The notes beneath the pieces are model-generated. The model ran no database searches. It was not told the DNA's origin and worked only from the letters and a program-made list of their open reading frames with translations. Shown piece by piece: positions 1 to 13,590 of a stretch of 64,000 nt of DNA. The translations under genes and the position numbers were made by a program. Every line of letters begins with the position of its first letter. Positions within the stretch are counted from its first letter, which is position 1. The stretch is taken from positions 42,449,644 through 42,513,643 of the forward strand of contig CP141142.1 of NCBI GenBank assembly GCA_035235625.1, in the 5' to 3' direction. The DNA comes from Saururus chinensis (lineage: Eukaryota > Streptophyta > Magnoliopsida > Piperales > Saururaceae).

Positions 1-486
1 GTCTCTTATGCGTCGCATAAGGATTTCATGCATGCCACTGAGTGACCACCCTATGCCCACTACCATCCATCTTACCTACTATTCTTGGTGCGAAGTACAT
101 CCTAATATTCGTACACGTGAGGACTCAACTGTACTACATAATCAGCATCCTATTTGCCCCCTTTCAATTAAGTTTATGTAAATTTAAACAAAATATAGCA
201 TAGTAAAAGATAAGGAAAAATGAGGTCCACCTCCTTAACCTTTTATTTAGCATGTAGTTTATATTAATAAGGCCCCTATTTTACTCCTAGAACTAATATT
301 GGCTCAGCTATCTTACAAACCAATCCACCCATTAACTAAAAATTGCTTTAAGTCTCGCTAAATTGTTAAGGATGGTCTACCCATTAGTTAAGTGGACTCT
401 CAACAGCTATTCCAAGTCGCCAATAAAGTGTTTATTGCCCAACAATCTTCCAGAACTATGGCCAAAGCTCTCAATCCGACCCTTAC

Positions 487-2137
487 TGTCACAACCCGAG
501 ATTTGATAACATATATAAAGAGTTAAAAAGTAAAATCAGAACTTGTTCGGGTTGCAACCACACACGTATAACCATAAACGTAACAAAAATTATTTTATTC
601 CCTAGGAAATATATTGTCTGTGTACAAACACATAAGTAAAGATATAAACAAGTTTTCTCAAGCCAAAAATATGAAAATATACTCCGTGCTTATAGAGGGA
701 AGAGCCACCCGTGCTCATAGGGCACCGGGATCTAAAGAGCAGAGAGTTTTCCCATGATACTCTATACCCTAGTGCACGTAGCCTTGATAGTTGCCCTTCG
801 TTAGGGGCAAATCAGGAATCTTGCCTTTCATTAGGGGCTCACCAGGCTAATATGCGTACGGTGTATCCGATTCCAAACCAGATTTACCTGTGTACTCTCA
901 ATTATAGAACTCTATTGGTACGTCTACCAATTTGAATTCCAAACAATTAAATCTCCTATATGTCTAACTTAAACGAAAATTTCCTTCTCTTTTTCTTCTT
1001 CCACGAAGATCAATCTAGCATCGCCTTTACAAGTCATTGTCGTGTTACTAACAATGATTATAAAGGTAGGGTGAGTCACTCATTCCAACGAGACAGTTAC
1101 CCCTTCTCTATCTCATCTTAGTAGCTCGGTGGTCATGATTGTACGTATTTTCTAAAATTATTTTAATAGAGCAACAATTCCATAAAAACCATCTTTCAAT
1201 CTTACTATACTTTTAAAAAAGTGGCGAAGCTAGATTTTTTTTTATATCACATTTAACATAAAGCATAATTCCTAATTAAATTCAAAAGATAAACACTTAA
1301 TAAATCAAGTATATGAGTCAATTCTAAAATATACATGGAAATAACTAGAATTATTCATATAAACTTTTAAAGACAACCAATGTAAGTATTTATGTCATAA
1401 AAGAGGATAAAAGCCCCTACCTCGATTTTTGAGCGAGAAAATAAATGATACTCCGAGTAGTCCAAAATTAAATAGCAGATTTCAGGGCTATAGAAATCTC
1501 AAAACAGAAAAATAATCTTGCCATGATATCCAGCATGCTCAATTTTGGTAGAAACGCCTCTTAAATGACTTAAATTAGAATTAAAACGAGGAATAAATGA
1601 AGAAAAGAAGTTTTAGAATGAACTAAATCAGAACTTACTGTTATTTATAGAGAAACAGAAGTGACGCACGTCTGACGCATGCCAGACACGCATCACATGT
1701 CTAACCCGTAACTGGCACGCATCAGACGCGTCATTGATGCGTGTGAGATGCACGTCATATTTATGATGTGTGTCAAATTTATGACATGCGCTTCTGACGC
1801 GCGTCAAATTTCTGACGCTCTATTCATAAAATATATTTTATTTTTAAAAAAGTTTAAAAACATTATATCTTCTTATCCCGATGTCGGAATCACGCGTTCT
1901 TTGTACCGATGGACTCGTATGAACAAGCTCTTCGAAAATAGGCTAAAGTTGGATAGGTTATCTCACATTGTTAAATTGGGTCCCGCCCATATGACACATT
2001 TCCCGAGGTCATAACCTTTCGTCCTAACCTCCATTTCGTGTTCTTGGGTTTGTTATGCTCGTCTCACTGAGATCTATTTAATACACTTCACATAAAAAAA
2101 TTATAAAAAAAATATTTAAAAATATACGGATGTTACA
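487..2137 (-). mobile_element. solo LTR E with exact 5-bp target-site duplication
   Basis: The segment starts TGTCACAACCC and ends GATGTTACA, so it has the TG...CA ends of a plant LTR. It is flanked by CTTAC at 482-486 and CTTAC at 2138-2142. No internal region, primer-binding site or coding domain is present, so it is a 1651-bp solo LTR. By analogy with plant Ty3-type LTRs that run TGTAA...GTGACA, it lies on the minus strand. Between about 1660 and 1820 it carries many variants of TGACGC/GCGTCA. The exact duplication argues for a fairly recent insertion. The Ty3-type assignment is inference. Confidence 0.8.
1660..1820. repeat. degenerate TGACGC/GCGTCA palindromic array inside LTR E
   Basis: About a dozen variants of TGACGC, GCGTCA and GACGCGCGTC occur in 160 bp, several as direct or inverted pairs. 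The position within the LTR resembles the CGTTCGAACG array of LTR B and the CGTTCAAATG/CATTTGAACG motifs of LTR A, although the sequence is different. Confidence 0.65.
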
Positions 2138-4789
2138 CTTACAGATTTATGAGTTCTTTGAATGTTTAATAATTGTCTTCAACCTACCATGACGCCCCCT
2201 TTATATAGAGGATAGGTCAGGAAGCCGAGTACGACTAGGACTTGCCCAACCTTAGTTCCAAATTCAGAATCTCAATCCCTACCCCATTACAACTAGGAAA
2301 CCAACTCATATACATACTCAAAATAGTCCCAAAAGAGTCCTAACCCAACTAGAACTATAGTTGAGCCCTCCTTCAAGTGTCCCGCCTCTCCTAGCATTCC
2401 TCATACTCCTACTCTGGCTAGCAGTCCTCTACTCACATGTCATCTTGTCTCAGCAAAGTCTTGGTTGTGTCATCTTCTTGCATGGAGTCCTTGTCCCCTC
2501 TAAAATTCGGTCGTCTTAAGCAATCCGACTTGAGTACAACTCCTTGTTAGGACTTTCTGTTTGCATTAGGCCTCCGAGGCAACTCCTAGTCGTAGTAGGA
2601 AACATAAGAATGAATTAGCATCTATCACCAGTGTCTCTCCTACTTCATGTAGGAGTTGTCAATGAAAGTCTTGGCCTTCCTAGGAACCGCCCTAGGTGAT
2701 GGCGCCCAACCTGCCATCAAATCTTACTCCAAGTAGGACTTGGATATGAGTCCGCCGATGCTCCAATACCATCATTACTTAGCTTTCCCTTGATTGTCCG
2801 CTCGCCAAGTTGAGACTCCTCCACCCCTTAGCCTATTCCGAAGCTAGGGGTCTAACACCTACCTTTGTACTGCTACTAGTGTTGCCAATTGCTGCCCTCA
2901 ACACTTAGTGGACCTTATTAGCGTTGTTGTCTGATGCTCTCTATGGGTTGTCTTGATTTACCTTGTTATTCTTTTAGTGACACATGCTTGTTAGATACCT
3001 TCGCGAATAACTCACTATTGTCCCCCCACCCAATAAGACATACCTTCTCCAGTGCTTTGCTGCCTCCATCATCTACAATTATCCTAGTTGATGGTGGAGA
3101 TGCCTTGCTCTCAGAGTCTATATCCGTGGGGTTACCGACCTCACAAGGTTCCTTATCTTCTTAGCCATCATCCACCAACTCGACTTCCTAAATCTTTCTA
3201 CTAGTTTCTTCACATTTGGTTTTGAGCATTGGCCACACTGCCTTATATCCTTTTGTTTGTTTCATCCACAATTATGGATCAGTTGTTCGCAATAGAGGTA
3301 TGGTGGGCCCGATGTATGGAGTTTTTGGGCCACCTCGAGGACGAGGTGATACATAAGCAAAACTTGGTGAAATATTGTGTATTGTAAAGGGTCTGCCTAA
3401 AGGGGCTTAGGCCATGAGGTTACTTAGAGGTTTATTAGTCATTTTTTAATTAGTAGGGAGTCAACTATTACTTTTGCTATTAATTTTATTAGTGGGCTTT
3501 TAGGCTTTTGTTAGTAGGCCCATTAGGATTTTTTTAAAGTGTGAAGGTTAAACCCTAATCGAATTAAAGAAGGATTAATTGTCTTAATCTTTTGTCATTT
3601 CTCTTTCTTTTCCCTATGTCACCTTCCTTTCCAGTGGCCATGTTGTAAGATTCTTAAACTTGAACTAGTTTATTTTATGCTATTGTGCAGTTTAGTACAA
3701 ATTCTGATCGATTTTGACTATTTTAGAAATTAAAGTGGTTACCAAAGGTTTTAGCCAAAAAAAATTTCACAATTATGTTTTTTAAGTTAATTTAAGTCAT
3801 TTAGAATTTTTTTAAAAATTTTAAAATTTTTATTATTTTTCCCGAAAAGTTAGGGAATGGGATCCACCGTGGGCCCCACGTGCAAAATTGGGATTATTAG
3901 TCTCAAATAAACCTAATAATATCTTAAGATAAAAATTATTATTTTAAAATTTTTAGACTTCAATTTGTTTTAAAATAGGCAAGTTTTTCTATTTTTAGTA
4001 GTAAATCATATTTATACCCCACTAATTAATTAAGTTTACCTCACTCTTTACTATAAAAAGAATAGCTCAGCCACTTTCCTAATTGAAAAAGGGCCGAGAC
4101 CAGGAGCTTAATGTCATGCCCCGGTGATGCCCGACCCGAGCGGAACCCGGTCCAAAGGCCGGTCAAGTGCGCGGGGGCGACGAAGTGAAATTGAGAAACG
4201 ATTTAGCGGAAGACTTAACCCTAACCACGGGCGATTAACAGAATTACGGAGTACGCACAATCCTTTGAGCAAGAGTAAATAAGAAGGAAAGAAAAGATGT
4301 TGTTTATCACAAAGTAAACAACTAATATCAAACCCACATGCTTAGTTAACTAAAGCCCACACTAGCTCAAATAAGTCTTAAGCAAACATAACTGTAAAAT
4401 GTGACATAAATCCAAAACAAAGAACCCTACACAAAGGTTCTAAACATAAAACATAAAACCAAAGGAAAATAAGTCACACAACGATCTCCACGATTACATC
4501 CAAGTCATCTCCGACCTTTCCTCAAAGAGGAGATCATGTTCGTCTGCGTGTCGCACCACGCAGCCCTAAAATAAAACACAAGAAAGAGGGGTGAGTTTAA
4601 CAAACTCAGCAATGGTTTTTAATATCACTATCAACAATCAAAAATACGATAGCATAGCAATATGATCATTCAGATCAAAGATTTACATGGTGCATCATTT
4701 TCTGATCATGCATACACATCACCTAAAACTGCATCATAGTGCATAATCTACATAATTTCATTCTCATCATAACACCCTACATGAAATGT

Positions 4790-4945
4790 ATCTCTAACAT
4801 ACATTTTTCATCATGCATCATATCAAAATCAACCTGCATGGATGTATCTCTAACATACATATTCCCACATGCATCATATCATGATCAACCTTCATGGATG
4901 TATCTCTAACATACATATTTCCACATACATCACATCATAACATCC
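4790..4945. repeat. three ~60-bp tandem repeats in LTR B
   Basis: The block ATGTATCTCTAACATACAT followed by a TTCCACATGCATCATATCA-like stretch occurs three times at about 60-bp spacing. Its reverse complement resembles the repeat at 16620-16940 in LTR A, which links the two LTRs. Confidence 0.75.
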
Positions 4946-5944
4946 TCCATCAAGGAGTAATCACAAATTTGGTGTCACACAAACGGGACATAGACAAGGC
5001 CACAAAGGCGTGTCATGGTCCAAAATTCTACACAAGAATTAAAGAAAGATCAGGGTTGTCAATCCCTAAAAACTGCTCTCCCTGGACGATCCTAGTTAAG
5101 GATGTCCCATTCTCACACAGAGAATCTAGAGCAAGGGTGTTCGCCAAGGGGCATCTCCTGCAGAGGGAAGAGCCCGAGTTCTCACACAGAGAACGCTAGA
5201 ATACGTGGTAGCAGGTGCACATGATATACCACAATGGATTCTCAGGGTCTAGATGACATTCATAATAACATTCTCACAATCTGTAATGCCCGAGATTTTT
5301 CACACATTTTCCTTAAAATTCACAGAAAATTTTTGCAATATAACGTCTGTAAATCTGAGGAAAAATGACGAAACCAAAACCTAATAAAATAGTTTATAAT
5401 TCAAAATAGTAAACATCCATTTTCCATCTAAATATTTTCATCATACGGTCAAACATCGTACGGCCAAAGCAAATATCATCAGGTGCTACTCGAAAACACA
5501 CGTACAAATAAATTGCTATGATCATAGACTTTTAAATACAAATCACTCTCCTAGGCATCCCTGAGTGCAAGTCCCATAACAGTCCACCGACTCATCCAAA
5601 TGAAAGTCCAGAATAAACATCTAACTTCTCATCTCACGCAATACAGGAGATCATGACACAAATAAACTCGCAGTGAGAGAAGCATATAGCTGAGTCCAAG
5701 GGAATCAATCCACCTCGGAAGTGAGCATCCATCTCCAGGAGCTCTCCGCACAACCTGCAAAACCTCACATACAACGGGGCTAAAAATAGTAGCGTGAGTA
5801 TTTTCATACTCAGTAGGAAAATACCCAGTAGGGGAAATCCCAAATGGTGAACTCAATAAGTTCAAAAACACATGCGTTCATGCAACTCAAACATGAAGCA
5901 GTCAACATAATATAATCATAAACATGCTCATATGCATGCAAGCA

Positions 5945-6175
5945 TACCAAATGCACCATCGTGCCAAAATCATATCAAGGCATCATCGTGCCAGAATCAT
6001 ACCGAAGGCACCATCGTGCCAGAATCATACCAAAGGCACCATCGTGCCAAAATCATACTGTCCAATCAACTTACACAAACACCCTTATCCAGGGTCATAC
6101 AAACTTACACAAATACCCTTATCCAGGGTCATACAAACTTACACAAATACCCTTATCCAGGGTCATACAAACTTA
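5945..6175. repeat. two adjacent tandem arrays (31 bp x4; 34 bp x3) in LTR C
   Basis: Four units carry CACCATCGTGCCA plus AATCATAC at ~31-bp spacing (5950-6060). Three nearly identical 34-bp units carry CCCTTATCCAGGGTCATAC (6075-6175). The second motif contains the small palindrome CCCTTATCCAGGG. Confidence 0.85.
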
Positions 6176-6734
6176 CTCGTACCATCGTACGCTTACTCAT
6201 ATAGGTTACACATACTTGTACGACCTTACTCGTACAATCAGACTCGTATGACCTTACTCGTATAGTCTACACAAAATCATACTTACTGTCTTACTCAGAA
6301 ACATATTCTCACAATCATACTCATACTCTTACAGTCGTGCTCATACTCATACACTTACAGTCTTGCTCATACACACTCTTACAGTCCTGCTCAATACACA
6401 CTCTTACAGTCCTGCTCAATACACACTCTTATAGTCCTGCTCATACACACACAATCGTACTCACACTCATACAGTCGTACTCACACACATAATCGTACAC
6501 ATATCAACGACCACTGAAGCTCATTACAACTAATAGGCTCCAGCGTCGAAAAGGAAAAGAATGTCACTGGGGCAACACCTTAACCTATGGGGAGTGACTA
6601 GACGCCATGGACTTTTCCGAAGGTAAGGCACACCAATGCTCATGGGGCACTGGATTAAACAGGTAAGAGTAGATTCATGATACTACTTACCTGAGCGCGC
6701 AAACATAAACACCCACACATAAGGGGTCATACAG

Positions 6735-7165
6735 TTGCCCACCATAATGGGTCTTATAGTGCCATAGAATCGCCCACCATAATGGGTCTTATAGTGCCAG
6801 AGAATTGCCCACCATAATGGGTCTTATAGTGCCAATGCCACTCTTGGGCAGAAAACATATAGTGCCACTTGGGCAGAAACATACAGTGCCACTCTTGGGC
6901 GGAAACATACAACGCTCTGAACAGAGCATCAGACATTTGGGCTTACACAACACACAAACCAAATCAGAAACATATGTCGCTCTTAGCAGAGCATCAGACG
7001 TCTGGGCTTCATACAGCACACAGACAAAGTCAAAAACATACATCGCTCTCAACAGAGCATCAAACGTCTGGGCTGATACAACACGCAGACCAAATCAGAA
7101 ACAACATCGCTCTCAACAGAGCATCAAACGTCTGGTGCTCTACACAGCACACAAACAACATCCCG
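6735..7165. repeat. three tandem arrays (~36, ~26 and ~61 bp) in LTR C
   Basis: Three units have CCCACCATAATGGGTCTTAT (about 6738-6830), a palindromic CCCACCATAATGGG core. They are followed by three units around CACTCTTGGGCAGAAACATA (6838-6908). Four units of ~61 bp then carry GCTCT(G/C)AACAGAGCATCA plus a CAAATCAGAAACAT-like stretch (6912-7160). Confidence 0.85.
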
Positions 7166-7889
7166 CAGGATAAACACCATGGCAAGACGTGATAAATGCT
7201 CGGCCGACTCATTAGCAGCCAGCACAAACACGAAACTTAATCCGTCGAACCCTCAGGTCTCAAACTCACAACGCTATCATTAGTTGTGCTTATAATTCAA
7301 GTTTGAATTAAGTACATTATGCGGTACAATTATGCCACACAAACTCATAGTCCTCGACTGATCCAACCGAAGCTGAGCCCGATCGAAACCCCAGTTCGTC
7401 AAGGCAGCAGACTTCATTTACCCATCCACATCATGGACAAAACTCATCGTACATCAAACCCTTACATTCTTACATACTTCGTCATCCATCTTATGGCCAA
7501 ATCCTCTTACACTGACATCCTCAAATAACGCTCCTCAGAGCCAACCCAGTTGTCGCCCTCTTACTTATATCTCACTTATTATACTTACTTTTCACTTCAT
7601 AATATGTATGTTATGCGTGTACAATTATGCACACTCTTACTGTATGACAAACGCCCAACATACAATCCAACCCAAACCGATCCATTCTAATCCTTGCCCG
7701 TCATACGCTTATCTTCTGTCATACGCTTACACAACCGTATCCAAATTCAGACAAAGCCTCTGTCACCTCTTACTGTCCATCGCCCATACTTCTGCCCACA
7801 TACACTTACACATAACCATATCATAAGCAATAGTCATCATACATACGTATGTCTCACACATACATATAATATACACATACGGTCATACA

Positions 7890-8235
7890 TACGTAACTTA
7901 CAAACATGCACGCTAGCCATCACTAGCACATGCATACATCAAACATACATGCTAGCCATCACTAGCACATGCATAGACATTCATACATACTCCAACATGC
8001 ACGCTAGCCATCACTAGCACATGCATAGACATTCATACATACTCCAACATACACGCTAGCCATCACTAGCACATGCATAACACATTCATACAAACTTCAA
8101 ACATGCACGCTAGCCATCACTAGTACATGCATAACACATTCATACAAACTTCAAACATGCACGCTAGCCATCACTAGCACATGCATAACACATTCGTAGC
8201 ATACTGACATATTTGCTAGCCATTGCTAGCGCATA
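7890..8235. repeat. six to seven ~55-bp tandem repeats in LTR C
   Basis: The core GCTAGCCATCACTAGCACAT recurs six to seven times with variable ~30-bp linkers (CATTCATACAAACTTCAAAC and variants). Units become more diverged at the right edge (GCTAGCCATTGCTAGCGCAT). Confidence 0.88.
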
Positions 8236-11019
8236 CATAATCCACATCCATAAAACATGCATACATCTCATGCATATCAATCATACCATACAATCATGCT
8301 TACACGCACATCATGCAATCGGATCGTTACTTAACATCCAAGCATGGAATCATACAATCCTAGCATGCTGCTACTCATTCAAAGCATGCTTCATGAATTT
8401 ACGAGTTCAAAGCTCCCCTACCTCATAATCATGACGTTTGATGGCGAGCACACGATGGTGGCGGCGTCGGCGGCGGAGTTGGCAGTCAAAACCATTACCT
8501 GCCTGAGAGAGCTACTGTCCTGAAGGTTTTAGAATGTGCCGAAACTAGTCATGGCTAAACAAGGTGTCAAAAATCAATGCGGCAAAACCCACGATCCACG
8601 GCGGCACACTAGGGCGGTCGGGAGAAATATCATGCCAACATAATTGGCAATGCGACCAGATGTCGGGGGTGTACTCTGAAGATCTGCCGGTGGCTAAGAC
8701 GTGCTCAGCCGGCCACAAAGACGTCGAAATCGGCCGTGGACAGCACCCAACGGCGACGATTTCGGTCAACAAAGGCCCACATAAGGGTGGAGAGCATGGG
8801 GCAACGCTCGAGGACAAAGGAGAGGTGGAGGACAGCTCTAGTGGTCAACTCCACTCGGTGGCAAAGCCAACCGATGGTCAGGCGGCACGAATGCGGCGCC
8901 TAAACCCAGAAATACACGCGTGGCTACATGCACACGCGGCCCAAAGGGGCGGGAGAGAGGGCTGAAAGGAGACGACCCAAGGCTCCCAAATGGCCAATAG
9001 AGCTAAGGCCCTAACAGTGGCCAATATAAGCGGCGACATCGCCGATAGCCACCCACAACCAAAACCCATGGTGCGGGCGGCTGTGCATCTCGCACAATAT
9101 AGGGCAATGACAAGCGGCCCATTCCGAGCGGAACAATAATCGGGCCAAGTGGGGCTGACCCTCACTGGCACCGAGCCAGGGCAGAGCCCATAATGGCCAA
9201 ATGGCCCACAGCTCGCCGATGCCAACGACCCGAGACGCACCCAAAGCATCTAATCGGGTGGAGCAAGGCAATAGGGGCGAGGCGGGGTCGGAAATGGTAA
9301 ACCCCTACTGACACCGGGTCAAGGTACGCTAGACGGAGTCCTACCAGTGGCTGGACGACAACCGGAAACCCACCGGCGTCCAAAAAATCCCACGGATAGT
9401 GAGATACAAATAGTAATAAAAACCCGACCAAAAGATCGGTAGATCACCACGGAGCGAAGAAAGCATGGCGGTGGCTCTAGCCAGTGCCTATGGGTTCTTA
9501 GCGGCCAACTAAACATAAGTCTAGTTGAGAGCGGCCGCAAACGATGTCAAAATAGTACACCTACAGTGCAAAAACGGGATTGAAGGAGAGAAAATCCCGA
9601 AAAAAGGTTCGGTACCTCGTGGAGGAGCGAAGAGGCCGTGACGGCAGTCATAGCCAGTACCTACGGAATCGTGGCGGTGAGGCAAAGCAGATCCTGATAA
9701 GAATTGAAGGAATCCTATGACGGAAGAGGGAGAACGGAGCGACCAGATATGCCCTCGGGTTTTCTCAAAAACTCACCAGACATCGTTGTTTTTCTGAAAT
9801 GTCAGTTCTGTAAGTTTCTGGAAAAACTTACTGCATATGGCTTTTTAAGCCGTGATTTTACTATTTACCTTTTTTATTTTTACATCTATATCCTCAATGC
9901 GCGTTAACTCATTAGTTACGCGATATACCCCCAAAATTTGCACCGTAAGCGAGCAGTGAGGCCCGTGGCCAGCGATTAAGCCCCACACCCAACTCTACGG
10001 ATATAAATACGGGGAAAATACACAAATATGAATATGCCAAAGCGTCACATTTTCCCACTAAAAATGACCAAAAAAATAGTAGGAAAATCACAGAAAATCG
10101 TAGAAAAACCAGGGACCTTACACAATCCGCAAGATAAGTACACAACTCGTCCCCACATAATTCTTTTTAACTAGACTCAACCCGGGGAGTGCACTTGTTC
10201 CACACAGGAACTCAAATCAAAATATGTCCATTCGGACCAATCAACTTATGATTAATCCACAACCGATCAATCCGGCACACAATTTCACCACATTGCATCC
10301 AATCGGTCAAATTCAATTAACCTCGATGAAGCCTCAATTGGAAATCCATTTTCATGATGCATGCAGCATGGTACATACGTGGGCAAGGCATACATGAATC
10401 CTAATCCATGATAAGTGCTCTCATCAGCCCCTAATGCATCATTCATAATCACAATATCAAGCTTCAACATCATCATTTAACCTCCACATATGTGTGTGTG
10501 TAATTAGTAGAAGCACTCCACACAATGCATGTCAACATGCTTAAATTAAACTTACTACCACACTACACATGTGAATTACCATCTAAACATGAATTTTAGC
10601 GGAAATCATAGGAGAAGAAACGTTGAAATCATAACTCAAATCAAAACTCAACCACAAAGGTTTTAAACACATATAAGATCATTCATTTCATCATTGAGTC
10701 ATGGCATTCACTAACATCCACACATCAACTAACCACATTCTATCATGCCAAATCAGTCCATTAATAGGTTGTAGTTCTACTAAAAATATGTTTAACCAAA
10801 GGGAATCAATCATTTATAATTTCAAGATAACAATTCCAACATCATACCACAAAACATAAGTCATTCCACAAATCTCTAAGCATATATCTCAACTCTATAA
10901 CCTCAATAACATGCCTTTTCAGTAGCATAATATAGCTTAAAACACTCCACATTCATATAAAATTGGCATGCTAAAGTGGAATCATCGAAATAAACATCAT
11001 GCATTAGAACACAAATCTG

Positions 11020-11135
11020 CTGTGTAGCCGTTCGAACGCCCTTCAGGCCGTTCGATCGGCTAAAAGTAAAAATTTAAAATTCACAGTTTGGTTGTTTGAA
11101 CGCCCAGCAGGCCGTTCGAACGCCAACAAGGCAGA
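11020..11135. repeat. CGTTCGAACG palindromic motif array in LTR B
   Basis: Four GCCGTTCGAACGCC-like or GTTTGAACGCCC-like palindromes lie within about 110 bp. A diverged counterpart, CGTTCAAATG and CATTTGAACGCC, lies at 15490-15530 in LTR A at an equivalent place in that LTR. Confidence 0.7.
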
Positions 11136-13590
11136 ACTGACCATCTTCTTCCTTTCGCAAATCCAAACCGAAACACCATTGATAACACTTCAAATCAACA
11201 TCTAACACCCTAATCATCATCAAAAGTCCTTCATTACTTCTAGAATGTTAAACCATATCATAATAATACAAAACCCTAAGAAATCGGGATAAAATACTTC
11301 CATTTTCTAATCATGCCATTAACACCAAATCAAGTAACTCCATTCGAAATAAGCCAAAAATCAAGAGTTTTACCATGGATAAACTGAAATCTCAAAGGTC
11401 CATTACCTTAGCACTTAATTAAGCTCAGATTTGAGGGTCACCCTTCTTCAAAACCTTACAAACACATTGAGTTTGAATTAAACTCCATTAAAAATCGATT
11501 TACCAAAGAAATTCCTAAATAAAACTTAGATCTAGGGCTTGTTGAACATAAAAATCGAATTTTAAAAGCTAGAGTTTGTAGTAAAATATAAATCAGTAGT
11601 TTTTGATGTCCAAAAATGAATTGAAATAAAAGGGAAATGGTAGGTTTAGAAGAGATTAAGAAGAAAGCTAGGGTTTAGTGCTTAATTAAAGTAGGCTTAC
11701 CTTAAACACCTTCTAATTCGGGCCTAATTGGGGATTAGGCTTGACCTCTCTTCCTTAGCCTATTCCCAAAAATGGAAATGGCTCAGGTTTGACCTTTTAT
11801 TGTAAGGGTTAGGGTATGTATGGGTAAGTTATGGAGTGTAAATAAGAAAAGTAGGCTAAAAATGAGTATTTTACAAATTTAAGCACTAATTAAGCCTAAA
11901 AAAATTCTAAAATTTTTTGTATGGGTTTAAGTAGACATCTAGGTTCATTTGACCCAAAAACCAAAAAATTTGGAGATGGGGCCCACAGGGGTCCCACCAA
12001 AACCATAATTTTTAAAAAAATAGTAAAAATTCAAAAAAAATCCAAAAAATTCACATTTGTTTTAAAATCACTTAAAACTACTAATCTTAAAGTTGATTTT
12101 GATTAAAATAACTATAAATACTATTTATTTACAAAATGACCAAATAAATCAAAAAACGTGTTAATCTCATGATAACCTATAATTAAAGAAAACCAAAAAC
12201 CGGTTTAGAGATGAGGGTCCTTACACTAAATCCCTATTTTCCTAAAAGATAAAAGAGATTAAGGTATGAATTTGCTTAATATTTTCTTAATCTCTTAGGG
12301 TTTTTCTTAAATCTCAAAAATCTCTTCTTTTACCATGGTTTAATCTCAATCTCTACTGATTTGGGTTTCTATTTCAAAACCTAATGATGAGAATTTTGTT
12401 TTTGAGTCTCTTGAACCCTATATCTACTAGTTCTTTAAGGATTTAGGTATTTTAAATTGAATTTATAAAAGTATTAATAAAAAACCATATTTTGGTAGGT
12501 TTTAAAGGTATTAGAGGAGCTATTTCGAGTGAAGAAGCTTGTTGAAGGTAAGTATTTTCATCCTAAACATGACTGTGATTTTATATTTAAGTTTTGATAG
12601 AGTTTGAAGTAGGTTCCATGGTTATAAGCTTTAATGGCGATTTGAGAAAAGTTTAATCTTTGATGAGATTTCTTAGAGTTTTTGTTTAGCAATGACTAGA
12701 TTTGATGTTCTCTAATAGGGGGTTAGTCAATCAAAATTCTAAAATACTGGATTTGCAATATGAGATTTTAAAATATAATCCAAATTATTGGATTTGAAGT
12801 GCCAAATTTTAAAATATTTCGATACCCAAATCCTTTATTGCTAGATTCCTAGGATTTGAGCTGCTAGATTTCAAACTAATAAACTCCTAAAAAAAATTAT
12901 CTATAATTTTCAAATGTGACTAATCCATAATTTACTAGAGTAGTAACTTAAAACATGTTATTAACACATAAAATAAAAATACTTATATCATAAAATTATT
13001 TTTTTAATAAAAAAAGTTACATACAATGATGCTCTAAGACCCCTAACTTATGCTCATGTTTAAAATCTCTAATCTTATTGGGTGGATTACATACCAAAAG
13101 AATGTCTAATATGTTAACAAGGGCATATCTAAAATTCATGCGTATCTCAGTAATTGTTCTTGCTTGACAGTTGATAAGAAATAAGTATATATAGATAGCA
13201 ATATCTTTTTGTGACTGGACCATGTGTATAATTAGTCGTGAACATTCATATCAAAAGAAGCTTGATTTTCAGAATAGATAGCACTCAGTAAGTAGATAAG
13301 CAGACACAATTATGCAAATACAACCAAGCTCACATAATTAAAGCTAACACCTGTGCACCGAAATTTGATGGCAATAATTAATATCAATTAAGGATTACTA
13401 TTGCAGCAGAATATCTATTTCACCAATCAGTCATGCAAAGACTAGAGAAAAAAGAACAAAGTTCTTTTTGTGAGATGAAACTATGGAGATCTTGCCAAAA
13501 TGCAGGTTTTACTGTCAATTAGAAAGCTTAGTGGTTATGTAGAAGTGTTCGACATATACAAAATATGGATCTATTCAATGTATCTTCACC

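Larger units (their letters stand above)
1..3638. other. decayed repeat debris outside the LTR nest (interrupted by solo LTR E)
   Basis: No gene is supported here. The segments flanking LTR E (1-481 and 2143-3638) read as one older repeat: on the minus strand there is a TATA-like CTATATAAAGGGGG at about 2198-2211, as in a retroelement promoter. The plus strand around 3300-3400 has a CTCGAGGACGAGG-type tract often seen near the 3' end of plant LTR elements. Open frames here are short and match no family I know. The element family is unassigned; retroelement origin is inferred from these fragments only. Confidence 0.4.
5282..10122 (-). mobile_element. solo LTR C, innermost, 4.84 kb, rich in tandem arrays
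   Basis: LTR C starts TGTAATGCCCGAG at 5282 and ends GGGACCTTACA at 10122. It is flanked by exact CAATC copies at 5277-5281 and 10123-10127. At 4841 bp with no internal domain or second copy, it is a very long solo LTR. It sits inside B and is the youngest of the three by nesting. Read on its minus strand it begins TGTAAGGTCCC, like B. It holds six tandem arrays between 5945 and 8235 and a GC-rich block at 8430-9720. Open frames in that block are on both strands and match no family, so I do not call genes there. Two ~90-bp copies (9419-9508 and 9591-9682) share a pattern of CGGTA, GAGCGAAGA and TAGCCAGT. Confidence 0.85.
4112..12225 (-). mobile_element. solo LTR B nested in A (about 3.27 kb of its own sequence)
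   Basis: LTR B starts TGTCATGCCCCGG and ends GGGTCCTTACA. The flanks are CTTAA (4107-4111) and CTAAA (12226-12230), a 5-bp duplication differing at one position. Subtracting insertion C and its duplication leaves about 3268 bp, almost the same as LTR A. B shares with A, in reverse orientation, the ACTCACCCCT/AGGGGTGAGT tract (4589-4598) and ~60-bp repeats containing ATGTATCTCTAACATACAT (4790-4945). A and B are therefore related copies, inserted in opposite orientation. No internal region is present. Confidence 0.78.

Noticed and set aside
5924-7192. Overlapping frames rich in His, Gln, Thr and Tyr
   Set aside because: They arise from the tandem repeats in LTR C, open in several frames at once.
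6735-8235. Regular arrays resembling a CRISPR locus
   Set aside because: The genome is a plant nucleus, spacers are not unique, and the arrays lie within an LTR.
8545-9540. Cluster of 70-133-residue frames on both strands in LTR C
   Set aside because: The block is GC-rich LTR sequence, the frames overlap on both strands, and none shows a known motif.
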